DNA of 64,000 nucleotides from Hypholoma sublateritium FD-334 SS-4 (lineage: Eukaryota; Basidiomycota; Agaricomycetes; Agaricales; Strophariaceae): positions 885,009-949,008 of the forward strand of contig KN817520.1 of NCBI GenBank assembly GCA_000827495.1, written 5' to 3'. Below the pieces are notes generated by a model. That model had not been told where the DNA came from. It searched no databases and saw only the letters and a program-made list of their open reading frames with translations. The translations under genes were made by a program, and so were the position numbers. Below, piece after piece: positions 1-11,309 of the stretch (position 1 is its first letter; each line of letters opens with the position of its first letter).

Positions 1-1106
1 GCGTCTTCCGAAAAGGGAGCGTCAATGTAACAGTACACTCATCTTTCGATAGGATCAGGTGCTCGCGACGAATTTTGAGCACCTCATCTGAGCGAAGGAG
101 ACAAAAGAATGCAATTAGATAGATTGCTTGTATCTCACGTCGTGCCATGGGTCCGCCCCATTCATCAGATGCCAGAGATTCATGTTCTATCTCATCCGCT
201 GGGGCCTCTAAGCTTGGGTCCTTGCATTCAGTATTTGGTGCGTATTTTCGAAGCTTCCAATTTTCCTCCCGAAGATTGAAATCATGGAGCTTCCTCAAAA
301 CATCCTAGACCAAATTTTCGGGTAAGTGCATACGTTCAAAGTCAAATTTTGGATTGGCTGACTGAGGTTATTGCGCGTGCACTTGTTGGCATTTCCCCCG
401 AGCGAGTTTTTCTATTTCGAAGACTCAGCATGTACGACGACACCTGCTGGGACACGGATGGGTTTCCCCGCATGCAGCCGGTGATCTCATCCTTGTGCCA
501 TGATGTATTTCCTAAGCTATGTACTCTCCCAAATGCATGTGTCATTGCTGCGCGGATCTTTTGAGCATGCGAGTACGTTCCTAGAGCAGCACCTTGTGGT
601 TTGACCTTTCCATCAAGGGTCAGTTCATCGCATCTGGTTGAAGGTCTCATCACTTCGGGGGTACATAATCTGTGTGTGCAGATGATAGATCACGTACTCA
701 TTGATAATGAAGGCTATAATATATTCAGGGGAATCGATGGGCGGGTTTGGACAAAGGAACTCCTTAGAAGACTGTATAATTCCGTGTCCAACTAAAAATT
801 TAGCACACTGTTTAGCCAGCCTATCGACAAATCAGTAACTGGAATATATAGTGTTGGGCTAATGGATTTCAGATACCTTTGGTAGTCTCCATCTGTTTTA
901 TCTGTAATACCTTTCGATGCACCAGTAATGGATTCGCGCCATCGAGAAATCCCCCCTGACTCAGATGGCAGATAGTCTGCAGCTGTGAGATCCGGCAGTG
1001 TTTCCTGCTCGCCCTCCAAGTCATCGTCAATGTCTTCATTGTTTGCTTTTTCTGTATTGTTGAGAAGGGACTGGAAGGCAGGAAAAACGGCGTTGACAGC
1101 GACCAT
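1..1106 (-). CDS. tyrosine recombinase-like protein, 3' end missing
   Basis: Four exons splice in frame on the minus strand: 877..1106, 698..820, 363..633 and 1..304, running off the left edge. The start is the ATG at 1106. The N-terminal part has a GDYQR/LAKQCAKFLV stretch, then a helical region (SHAQKIRAAMTHAFGR) resembling the SAM-like core-binding domain of tyrosine recombinases. The last visible exon contains AFFCLLRSDEVLKIRR, which looks like the box around the first catalytic arginine of phage-integrase folds. The overall arrangement matches my memory of agaricomycete 'DNA breaking-rejoining enzyme' proteins, some of them related to Crypton-type elements. The catalytic HxxR and tyrosine would lie outside the window, so activity cannot be judged. 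The donor of intron 3 (gtcagc) is weak. Domesticated gene or live mobile element is undecided. Confidence 0.68.
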
Positions 1107-1841
1107 GGCTGCAGCAGTGAGAGTTTAGTACTAGATATGTTTCATTTACTAATTGCCTACGTATTCGATGGTCGATCGATTACAAAAAAAGAAAGTGGCC
1201 TCATAGGCCTGTGTCCCTTCAAAATGAAAATCAGCGGCGTGGTTGGTAGTGGCGTAGCCGGCAGACCTTGAGGTAGCCATGCAGACATAGCATGACGCCG
1301 CACGCGCATAGTAAGGGCCATAGGTGAAGGGCAGTCACGGACTCACGGTAGCCCTGATACAAAATTTTGGCCTTGCGCCTCCATCTGTAGGCATGCAGCC
1401 TGACTCCTGGAGTCCTGAGGGACCAGTGAACGACAGTCAGGGTTTGGTGGCAGCCCCAGCAGCCATCAGATCTGCATTTCTACCTATCTGCTCTGTGCTT
1501 CTTTGTCTAATTCCAAGGGAGATCTCACCCAACGAAGCGCAGAGCAGACAGGAACAAAGACAGTGCAACGGCACCGGAACTGGGGAGACGGAGCCTGGCC
1601 TTGGGCAGTTGATATGGAGGAGGGCACGACGGACAGGGTGCTAAATAGGTGCTTGCAGGGCCAAGAGGTGGCGCCTGCATGACACATAATCATTATGCAC
1701 GTAATATCAACATGCAACTTCAAAGGTAGACTACGTATGCACGGTCCCAAGTACTTGTGCACAGATGTGGACTTCAAGTCATTCTGTTCAAAAATCAGCG
1801 AGGTAAACGAGTGGGTGAGGAGAGCCAACACACAGATGATG
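1107..1841. other. no gene recognised
   Basis: This stretch lies upstream of the recombinase-like gene and should hold its promoter. Short open frames occur on both strands (one of about 100 codons at 1324-1644), but none has recognisable domain content or convincing splice partners. I see no repeat or RNA gene here. Confidence 0.4.
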
Positions 1842-2359
1842 TCATGCCCATGTCCCACACCCAGCGGTTCTCCATTGGCAAGTCTGTGACTGCTCGGGTG
1901 GCCACAGCAGGTAGTAGTTGTGACGGTCGTGTCGAAGGGGCTGTCTTCTTTTCGGCACCATGCACGTAACTGTGTCAATTGGCCTAGGGGATGAAAGAAT
2001 GCATTGGTGGCTGATGGCAAGTAATGGGGCACTCACTGAAAACGATATGCAACAGATCCCCCACTGCGAGTGTGCCTGAGATTGCATGTATCTCGGGCGG
2101 CACGAGCTTGGGGCACAGTGCAAGTACACGCGTAAGGATTTCGAGCGTGATTTTGGGCCACGCGCGTGGATACCAGTCGTTGGTGATGTGCATGCTGCCA
2201 ACAACCACCTACAGAGGGAAGAGTCAGTGTACACATGCACGGTATGCAGCGAACAAACGCACATTGGTAGTATGCTACTCTGGCAAGGGATGATGTACAT
2301 GAACGCGCTGCTCGAATCACGCGTGTGGCACATACACATGCGGAGCAAAAAGCGACGTG
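1842..2359 (-). pseudogene. decayed D-amino-acid-oxidase-like FAD oxidoreductase fragment
   Basis: Three minus-strand exons join in phase: 2259..2359, 2037..2208 and 1842..1969. They encode, in order, FMYIIP, VVVGSMHITNDWYPR and LALCPKLVPPEI. This order resembles the substrate-domain part of fungal D-amino-acid-oxidase-type FAD proteins (family pattern: YxIPR, GGT, DDWYP, then CPELAPPEI). After the last junction the frame gives only a weak echo of the usual C-terminal HNYG segment and then stops. No GxGxxG FAD-binding N-terminus was found upstream. It is read as a truncated or decayed gene; a functional gene with differently placed exons is possible. A database comparison of the middle exon would settle the family. 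Confidence 0.4.
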
Positions 2360-2372
2360 CTGTGTGTGAGCG

Positions 2373-3060
2373 TCAACGACAAAATACAGCGAAGATTACG
2401 TGGCTGGCAGCCTGGACGGCGGAGAGGATGTGGAGAACGCACTCGTATGTGTCACGCATGAATGTGGGCCGTGCGGGAAGCATCTGCGCATAGTGCAGCT
2501 CGGCGTATCTGCGGGAATCATAAAGGATGGACTCAAGCGCCGGCCCCACGCCGCCCTCCACAGGAAAGTTGCCATCCACTTCCCGGGCAGTGTGCTGAGA
2601 GAGCCGGAGAGCGACGATGAACTTTGTGCACATGTCAGGTGTGCTTTGCCATCGTCCTCGCCGTCAAAGTGGCCAGCAGATTCCAGGTCATCAGTGGAGG
2701 CATCGAGGGAGATGGGGAAGAGGATGCCAACATGCTCGGCGAGCAGCTTATGAGCCCTGCTGAGGTTATGTGTTCTGTTGGCTTCAGCTCTGCNCGTGTG
2801 TGAAATCAAATTCATTGTTCAGAGTGGCAAGAGAATTGACGGCGGACATTATGTTAGATGATGGTAGAGGGGACAGAGGTCCGAGGATTGCAGTAGAGTG
2901 TGAGTATTGAATAGGTTGTGGCAAAGAAACAGGATCCGGCTCAACGACGAGCTCAACGGCGGCAGGGGCTAGCAACAAAGCTGTGCTGACCCATAGAAAC
3001 TGATGCGTAGACGTTTCAGCCAAACATATGTACACCATTTGGCCTCTGATTTTCAGGACA
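2373..3060 (-). other. coding-like fragments, unassigned
   Basis: Two minus-strand frames here have protein-like composition: one through about 2640-2815 (HKLLAEHVGILFPISLDAST) and one through 2373-2633 (LYDSRRYAELHYAQMLPARP). They are in different frames and no clean intron joins them. An ambiguous base (n) at 2794 falls inside. They could be 5' exons of the oxidoreductase-like fragment next door or remains of another gene. I do not recognise a family. Confidence 0.25.
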
Positions 3061-3198
3061 ATGATTCACTGTACCCGTAGTTTTTGAATTGGACTCATAT
3101 TTGACAGTCAAGAAATTGAATTTAACTCAGAGAACAATAATACAAGTACATTGAAGTTGTATTTTTACAAAGATTATAGCTACATCATACAAACTAAC

Positions 3199-5272
3199 TT
3201 ACATAGTGGCAGGTGGTGACGGTGTGGTCAAATCAATATACCCAAGAAATATAGGCTGACCGTCATCGTCATCATCGTCATCATCCAAGTCATCAGCGGA
3301 ACTGGAAGAACCTGCAATAGATTCTTCTTCGCTAGCTGACGCGGGCCATGAATTATAGCCAATGGAGTCATAGTCGGTAGACTCCATGCAGGCCGCCATC
3401 CCTGGTGCTCGGCGCTGCGATTCTGAAAGGGGCAAGATCTAAAATATACATGATCATTTTAGTTTTTGAGCGCCACCATCATCATGAAATGTAAACTTAC
3501 CGAAGTGTACATTGGGGCAGTAGGCCGCTTTCCCTTGTATCTTTTCACTGAACCTGGGTTTGCGGACAGAAGAATAGACTCCGGAATCCAAAATGATATC
3601 TTTTCTGCAGAAGATGAGATAGCATCTGTGATAAGCGATTTTGTTTCGTCATCAAGCCTTGCAATGGTCTCATTGATGAAGTTGCGGGAAAATGTTTGAA
3701 CAGTAAAGCCAACCACTTCAGGACGAGTAGAGGCCGGGCCAGGGCCAAGCCTTGCATGGAAAATATGCGGGATGTGTAGGTATCCAATACTGCATGTGTT
3801 TTGCGGAGGGTCGGTGATATACTGAAGAGCTTCTTCGTCAGAGCTTTGCTTCTAAAAAAAATAGTTCTTAGTACGGTAGGTTTATTATAGCTGATAAAAC
3901 ACTCACATGACTGAGTAGATATCGAACGGCAACACCTGGCCATAAAGTCTTCTCAGCGCGGGCAACAAATTCACCCGAAGAACCCCACGAGAAATACTTC
4001 TCGCACAAAACCCCAATTTCGGAAAGGCAGGGCTGTCGGAGACACCAGCTGGATTTATCNGGAAGACTGTAGCCAGTGCTCCAAGATGTGACAGGCTGAG
4101 CATATAGTAGAACGATGTCAACGGGTGGGAACTTTAAGTTGGTTACGTTTTGAGCAAGTGATGGAAATGTATGGCTGAGTTCATTGTCGGGGTCTTGCTC
4201 CAATAGAATCCGAAAGGACTTTCGCCAATCAGCAAGAAAGGCGTCAAGAGACTGTTTCGAAGGTAGGTGCGTCGCAGCAGTAAATAACGAGTCTGCAAGT
4301 GGAGTTTGTGCGATTTGACATGCAGTCTTCCATCCACAGCCTCGTAGTCCCTATTGTAAATATAACATGAACTGCATCAACAAATATAGAGAATTCAGCT
4401 GAACAAAGAATGTACCTTATGGTAGTCGCCTCCACACAATATCGCCATAAGGAAAAGTGCGCTGCGGTCCAGTGAAACATCAGGATCTGTTCGAACGGCA
4501 TTTGCATNGAAGATACTGATTCGGTCACCATCATCTCGTACATTGTTCCTAGAATAGCTTGAATTTTGGTCAGATGCATAGATTCGAGAGGCCTCACATT
4601 CGAATAACACAGCAGGCACCATACACCAAGCAGTCACTATCTTCAGATATAATTGCGTCAATTTCTTCTTTCTGATTGAGCCCTGCAAGCTCAGCCTCAG
4701 CCTCTCCTGGAGCCTGTCATGGAATATTAAATTAAGGTGACTCGTATCCATGGAATGAATACATAGTAACATACCGTATACCACGAGAACCCAAATGCAT
4801 CGATGAACTTTTGGAATGGCAGAGTAAGCCAATGGCGCTTTGTTGTCTTGACGGCAACCCCTCGCTTATTCGGTGGGCGCTTGGCACCGTCAAAGACAAA
4901 TATAGGTACAACGGGGAGCTTCAATAAACGGCAGAGTCGGTAAAATAGGTTCCGTGTTGCTGGATTCTCGCCTGCTCGGGTGCCTTTCCCAGGGCTATTT
5001 TTGACAGATAGGTGTGCCTGGTTCATCCATATGCTATGTGGACAATTGTAAGTAGATTACCAGCATTAACAGCGACTTTGCTACAGACCTGGCATCAATT
5101 CCAATTATCAAGTATCCTTCTCCTCGCCGTCTAAGTTCAAATCCCTCTGAGACGGAAAATTGAGTCAATGACCGAGTGTGAGAGGCTGGGGATACGGCCT
5201 AGCATTCTTTTCAGTGCTATGTTATAACTATGTATGACTGTAACATACGCGCCAGAGATTCTGGATGCCCAT
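3199..5272 (-). CDS. GEN1/Yen1-type Holliday junction resolvase (XPG family)
   Basis: Eight exons: 5249..5272, 5089..5198, 4775..5033, 4598..4713, 4416..4548, 3907..4350, 3501..3851, 3199..3438; 558 aa. The start is MGIQNLWR, the usual MGxxGLW opening of XPG/FEN1 nucleases. The N domain follows (LIIGIDASIWMNQ, FVFDGAKRP). The internal domain carries the acidic metal ligands in APGEAEAEL and SEDSDCLVYGA, then LCGGDYHKGLRGCGWKTA, the helix-two-turn-helix region. SEDSD and GEAEAE are the expected catalytic acids. A C-terminal part of about 240 residues, ending in a poly-Asp tail, matches GEN1-type length better than FEN1. GEN1/Yen1 cuts four-way junctions late in recombination. Two codons contain an unresolved base (4060, 4508); neither breaks the frame. 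Confidence 0.85.
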
Positions 5273-5659
5273 AGTCGCGAGTTGAAGAAGCGAAGGTTGA
5301 GACCAATATGAGACCCAACGATGCACTGGTCGCAGTGGCTAAGATTTGACAATTTCACATCATGTGACCAATACGCGTTGTACGCGTCAAGTTCCCTGTG
5401 AAAACACCTCAGGCCTCAGGAGTCGGTACTCATTCAAAGGTCATTCCGCAGGTGAGAACTGTTTGTTTTCCCGCCAAAGAACGTTTGTTTATGCCCTTGA
5501 ATGTCTTTCTCCTGGCCCATGGCAACTTCGGATGCTGATCTCAAGTATTGATGGATGGTGGGACAATATACTACAATACAATAGACCCAAGAAATGCCGT
5601 GACTTTCTCATCACTGGTGGAGAACTTCGTACATCATATTTAATACCGCGCTGCCGAAG

Positions 5660-5667
5660 TATATATT
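5660..5667 (+). promoter_or_regulatory. TATA-like box upstream of the small membrane gene
   Basis: A tatatatt octamer lies about 100 bp before the ATG at 5769. The rest of 5273-5768 is the divergent intergenic space shared with the GEN1-like gene; nothing else stands out there. Confidence 0.35.
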
Positions 5668-5768
5668 TACTCCATCTCATTTAGTGCATACTGCATATCA
5701 TACCAACTATCTCGCAACTATCCGCTAATCCATTATCCCTTACTTGAATACTTCCTTTTCTCGTGTCG

Positions 5769-5978
5769 ATGCCGCCCATTTCACCAGCCTCAGAAGCCCT
5801 CGAAGGCTACTCTTCGACGGCTACCTCTTTGGTAGCAGTGCTGCTGTTGGCCGTAATAGCTGATGCAGCCATGCTGCTATCTGGTGTGAAACCGTTGTTG
5901 CTCAAGGCTATCGCTCGATTTCTCGCTTTTTCCTTGGCATTTGGCGTCTCCGTATACTGCCTATATCTACTTGTGTGA
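5769..5978 (+). CDS. small predicted membrane protein, 69 aa
   Basis: A single open frame begins ATG CCG CCC, with an upstream TATA-like box. Two hydrophobic stretches (about residues 18-38 and 46-69) predict two membrane spans separated by a short basic loop (KPLLLKAIAR). I do not recognise a family. A donor-like gtgagt overlaps the stop codon region, so the true protein could continue into a downstream exon near 6141 instead of ending here. An overlapping minus-strand frame of similar length exists but is rich in N, T and A and less convincing. Confidence 0.42.
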   Translation: MPPISPASEALEGYSSTATSLVAVLLLAVIADAAMLLSGVKPLLLKAIARFLAFSLAFGVSVYCLYLLV

Positions 5979-6709
5979 GTGCTAATTGTGTTATGATTTG
6001 CCAAAGTTCTCGTTCTCTCGTTCTCGTTTTCTCGTTCTCTTGTCGCTCCTGTGTTGCTCTCTTTTATTTCTTCTTCATTTTTTCTTCGATGACTCGGATT
6101 CTCTTTGATTCAAAATGACTCGGATGCGCTTCGACTACAGCAGCGATGCGAAGTGCACTATTCGAGGGCGTCGAGGCCAACTGACAACACAACGCACCCG
6201 CATTGGGGCGGCTGATGGTCACTGTGACCATCAGCTTACATGAGCGCTTACGTGAAGGGCCCGAACGTCCTTCTGGGCGGGTGCAGCTATACTTCTAAAT
6301 TGTGAACGATAACTGAATCAGGTAACATGTGTTGGAATCATTCTTCCCGAAATCCCTGAATTCCCCTGTTATTTGCAAGTAGCAGCATAAATCTCTACAG
6401 AAACAATTGTCACGGATTACACTACAACGAGAGGTATTGAAGAACATGGCTAAATACGCTAATTACGTGTGATCAGAGATCGCCATGTTTTGATCGTGCA
6501 TAATGGCAGGATGAGAGCTGGCGAGCGACCTTCTGCTTTGAACGAAGGTAAAAGGCCAATAGGAGCAAGCCCAGGCCAGGATCCAATCATCAATATTTAG
6601 CTGTGGTGTGTAAACGTGAAGCAGAAGAGCCATCTCGTTCAACGGCAATGAGAGATGTCAGGCAGATGTCTCCCCAGACTATCAATTCAGATCAGGAAGC
6701 CTTTGCAGG
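5979..6709. other. intergenic, no gene seen
   Basis: This begins with a pyrimidine-rich run of ctcgttctc-like units (about 6005-6045), contains the palindrome at 6211-6235, and otherwise shows no coding signal. It should hold 3' ends of both flanking genes, which converge here. Confidence 0.4.
6211..6235. repeat. perfect 25-bp palindrome
   Basis: The arms gctgatggtcac and gtgaccatcagc are exact reverse complements around one central t. It lies between the convergent small membrane gene and UPF2. It could be a dimeric protein-binding site or an RNA hairpin at a 3' end; function is unknown. Confidence 0.8.
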
Positions 6710-9700
6710 TTATCCAACATATCTTATCTTGATGGCACCTGCACGATGACGAGCTTCCATGGCTTCAAAGAGGTGTTAAGGAATTGGGAATATCAAGATG
6801 CATGCAAGAGATACCTTTGAGTTCCTCCGCTTCTTCTCTTTGTTCGTAGTTCAACACTAGGCGCTTCAAGTGCTGCTGTTCAACTTTATCTTGCAACTGA
6901 GCTGTGCGAGTATGAACAGCTAAAGCAGAAGCAGAAGGCACAGCAATTTGACGAGCCTGGTAAAAAAAATTAATGTGTAAATAAGGCATGACCGCGATAT
7001 ATAATTCTGAACTCGCCTGTTGCTTGTTCCCTTTCTTTGTAATTACTGTGAAGGCCATGGTTTCAGGGCCGTTACTAGATCCATCCTCCTCGTCTTCATC
7101 TTTTTCGTCTGTGCGCCTCTTACGAACATTAGTGGGAACTGCGGAATCCCAGAGAGCAAGTGCGGTTTTTTTGTCCACTTTGCGAGACTCGGCAGAGGTA
7201 TCTGTTACAAGTTTCGCTAGTTCCTTGGCAAATTCTGCGTCTGCTTCTTCAGAAGGCCCAAGATTATCTTGGAGGCTATTGCTAGCGGAAAGAACGATTT
7301 CTTGGTCGGGTGAAGGTGCGCGTTCTTCATTCTAATTTGGAAGTCAGCAACATGCAGGCGTCGAAAAAGTATAGCATACCGGCGATCCACCATCTCCTGA
7401 ATCCTCCTCGTCCTCATCATCATGATCCTCTTCTTCTCTACGCTCTCCTTCATCTTCGCTATCATCCCCTTCATCATCACCTGCCACCATAAACCATAAG
7501 CTACAAGAATGAAATAGAAGGGCGATGATTGCGCACCCATCATCTGGTAAGCAGAACTGTACATCTCATCGACGGCGACAGCTGACTCTTCAAGAGTCTT
7601 TGCAAGCACAAGTTTAGGCCGGACAGCCTGCAGATAGATGAATAACTTCTCCATTCCCGAATGGAAACGACTGACCTCAAGTGAGTCCGATAACATAAAA
7701 TCGACATCCATGGGGAGAGGTTCTTTGCATTTGATATAATACTTGATTGGTTGACGTGAATAACTAGGCTGAGCATGTGCCTAGTCGACATACCTGGAAA
7801 AATATCAAGAAATTATCAAGTTTCTTTTTCTGAGTGCCACGGTCGAAGCACATCCCGCATGTATCTAGCAACACGCATATGAGTCGGACTCGGAAGAAAT
7901 CATCTGGCATATCGAGGGGGATCGCTTGATTCGGGAGGGGCCGCCCGTCCGCTTCAGAATAACATGATTAACATCTTCTAACGTGCGATAAAAATAAAGA
8001 CACGTACCATGGCCAAAGGTAACAATTGACCATAAAGTATCGAAGATTATTCCTGAACTCAGGAGTCGATAGATGTAAAGTTCCCCGAGGTATTTCATGG
8101 TGGCCAGTCTTCGTTGGTTGGTACTATACACATTTTGCTCCAGACCTCTTCGGATATCCTCTAACACCTGATCGACAACCGCGATGGCGAAGGCAGGTCT
8201 ATACCTCTGTAGATCATATGTCAACATGGCCAGAAGGCCTATGTTACCGTACTTGATTTTCCAGGGTTTTGTGAAAATTTTGTGTAGATACCGCTTGACC
8301 TCTTCGTCTTCCCAATCAAGTTTTCGTAGAAGTTTCAGAACTTTATCGATGGATTTCTTTGCCAGAACATCATAAATGAGGTGGCGGATAAAGAGCTCCA
8401 TTGGAGTGCGAGTTTTCTCTTGTTTAGGCGCTCTCTCAGGCGGATTGCACTATAAAATTCTTATGAATTAAGGCAATACCTCGAGAAGGCCTGCGTCAAA
8501 CCTGATAATATGCATTTTCTAGCAAGAGGAGCTGCCTTTGATCGAAATGCTGCATACTTTGCTTGCGGCGCATGAGTTCGAGCTATGAGAATGGGGTTAC
8601 CCAAAATTGATCCTGCTTGGTGTATTTCAGCACGTACCATTGTGCTAAATCTTTCCGCGGTATCTTCGCTTCTCAATAAGAATCTACCACAACCTTCCAA
8701 AAGCAAGGCCAAGTTTTCTACGTTTGTTCCAGAGAAATCATCCAAGCAGACTTTAAACATATGCAGAATGACGTGGGATGGAACAACACGAAATTTTGTC
8801 AAGTTTGAGAAAAACAAAATGTTCTATTCAATTATTTAGCTTAGATTTCCAGTTATCGATGCCTTGATCATACCTTGAGCCTCACTTCAGCCAGTTCTTT
8901 GACGACGTTCTTCTTTCGTTGTAGATAGCGAAATTCTTCATCAAGCTGCGCCATCCGTTATAATGAGGTAATACGGTGTTGAAACATGTCCTCACAAATG
9001 CGACAACATCGATTCCAACGTCAGGCATGTATTTGTTTAATGTTGCGACTAATCTTGAATAATGAGGAAGAAGGTCTGTTCTGTTTTTGGGGACTTGGCT
9101 CATGAACTGAAATATATGTAAGTATTGATACAGGCGTACTTGAAAGCACAACCTACTCTAACAAGCCTCTTTCGCGCAGCCTTGGAATTTAAAAATGCAA
9201 AATCGATTGCGGCCTGATCGATGAGGACGCGATTTGTAGCATCAGGAAGTCGAACAAGTAGTGCAGTCAAAAGCTGGGATGGGCCCTGAGGGGCCAGATG
9301 AGGGGATAGTGGTGGCGTATGAGCTTTTGGAGTTCCCGGAGTCGGAGTAGGTGCACTAAATGGAACAACATTCAGAGGTGATCCTTTGCGAGACTTGATG
9401 GAAATAGACTTACTCTTCCTCTTGAGATTCATCGTGTTTCACTGGCACTCCATCCAACGAGGCCGTAGTCCCAGACAGTTTTTCTAGCTCCTCTTCTAGC
9501 TTCCTGACTTCCTCTTTTTCTCTTTCAGCGCGCTCTCGTTCCAATTCCTTGGTTTCCTCTTCCTCCACCTCTTCCTCAACTCCCAAAACACTGCTCGGAA
9601 CGAAATCCTTCAAATCTTGGACATCCTCAAAGAAACGCCTTTCTTCCTCGTCTTCCCATTTTCCACCCGTAGTCAATATCTCATCTGAATCACCATTCAT

Positions 9701-11044
9701 ATGACTTGAGTTTGAGCCAATCAGAATAGAATCCGACTTTTGAGAAGCAGTTGGGAGTGAGGGAAGAGGCAGATAAAGAAGTTCAGATAGTCTGGGTAGA
9801 TGGATTAAGAAATAATCGATATGTGTGATATGCAGACTAACGATTGACAACTAGCCAGTAGTTTTTCATAACTTTTGGTCATTTTTTCGTAAGCTTGTTG
9901 GCGATCTTCAAATATTTCCCCTGAACGTATATATGCTTCGTGGTTGCGTTTATCTTGCTCTTGTAAGCGCTGTTTCCATAAAATTTAAGTCAGGATCGAA
10001 TAGAGTCGACGACCAGCAGCCTTACTTTAAGTTCAATGACGAGTTTCTTGCAGACATTGTCAAAATACCCTTCGCACATGCGCTTGAAACGGTCCCGAAT
10101 GTCCTGTTCGACTAATTCTTCTTCTTCGGACAATAATGATGGATAATGGTCATTCTCGCCAATCTCTTGAACTTGACTGTTTGACAGGCTTCCTGGCTCT
10201 GCAGTGACGGAAATTTGTTTTGGTGTTAAAGGAGGAGATATCCCGAGAAAGGGTCTTGAATATGATTTCAAGAACGTTGTCAGAAGTGGCAAAGAAGATA
10301 AACTGGGGTCATTCGATAACTAAGAAGAGATAAGCGACGTGGTGTCAGAGTTTCCGACCAGCTTACAAGCTCTTTCATGGCCTTCATGACCCATTCCCCT
10401 CCACTTCTATCTGGCGCATCTTTGATGATCCCGACCAGCGCTAGTTCTGAGCTCACACGAACGATAGGGCGTTGCCGCGTGACACGGGTGGAATCATCTT
10501 TCTCCCTTTGTTCCGGCGTCAATGCTGCAAGTGTAGCTTTGGGAGGCGCGCTTATAGCCATGGAAAGATTAGATATTAAGGCAGGAGTAAAGGTTTTTGG
10601 GAATCGACGATGCACGGCTGATATTACCTTGAAATCACATTACCAAATCGCCCAGTAGTTGCAATCGGTCAGAGACTCACTTCAACGGCACCCCAGACAT
10701 CTTTCTCCGTTTTGCAGCGTGCAAGCCCTTCAATCACAGCACCAGCTAATTCGTCAACATATTTTTCCAACGAAAGAGTTTCAATGTCTTTTATAATTTG
10801 CTCCCGGTTGTCCGCTGCTAGAGACCGACGTATGCGAGTGATCAAAGCGGTATGTCGTTTCAAGGAAGAATCAAGCTTTGCGGTTTCTACGCATTGCATC
10901 ACACCAAATAGTATAATTAATGCATTTCGAATATAACCAACCTTGGACGACCGTTGTGGTATTGAGCTGTTTGAGCTTTACGCGCCTTGCATACCGGCTT
11001 TTCTCATCGTCTACTCTCTGCGCTCCTGTTGTGCTTGAATCCAT
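6710..11044 (-). CDS. UPF2: UPF2/NMD2 nonsense-mediated decay factor
   Basis: Nineteen exons join in phase to 1128 aa: 10942..11044, 10681..10886, 10367..10627, 10026..10319, 9842..9969, 9414..9791, 9157..9355, 8996..9106, 8874..8945, 8638..8823, 8502..8582, 8008..8449, 7794..7951, 7676..7741, 7537..7627, 7380..7480, 7017..7331, 6815..6956, 6710..6762. Three MIF4G domains are visible: about 35-330 (LDSSLKRHTALI, AVEVISAVHRRFP), about 475-670 (DLLPHYSRLVATL, LLEGCGRFLLRS) and about 690-880 (TCGMCFDRGTQKKKLDNFL). A charged linker near 340-460, an acidic stretch at 925-960 and the UPF1-binding tail (MAFTVITKKGNKQQ, ending KIRYVG) follow. UPF2 bridges UPF1 and UPF3 on mRNAs with premature stops. 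The intron at 6957..7016 has a GC donor. The start is the ATG at 11044; an in-frame GTG further upstream was not used. Confidence 0.95.
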
Positions 11045-11309
11045 TCTGTATGCGTCCACAGGGCAAGGTATCAGCGTTGAGTAAGGGCGCGATCAGATAT
11101 ATAGCATGAGTGAACTGAACCAAGTCGCAGTTGTTAGTCACCGTTAAAGCCATTTTCAGTCCAATCAAAGGTTTACATGACATTACGTAATGCGGTTGAT
11201 TGGAGACTCGAGAATCGGTACTTCCAAGTTTGACCCAAACCGTCTTTACAACGTCCAGGATGTCCTGCAACTTTCTAAGTCCATAATTGCACCATCAAAC
11301 GAAGCACAA
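11045..11309. promoter_or_regulatory. shared head-to-head promoter, UPF2 / ATRIP-like
   Basis: 265 bp separate the two start codons, which point away from each other. No clear TATA octamer or known site was identified. An in-frame ATG at 11190 could lengthen the right-hand protein by 40 residues and shorten this space. Confidence 0.5.

Noticed and set aside
1484..2032. 182-codon minus-strand frame over 1484-2032
   Set aside because: It runs through the intron and exon boundaries of the oxidoreductase-like fragment in another frame and shows no domain.
4060..4508. Unresolved bases in the GEN1-like gene as evidence of a pseudogene
   Set aside because: Each n affects one codon only and the frame and conserved motifs continue on both sides.
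11045..11059. GTG at 11059 as a UPF2 start
   Set aside because: The ATG at 11044 is in the same frame and nuclear fungal genes normally begin with ATG.
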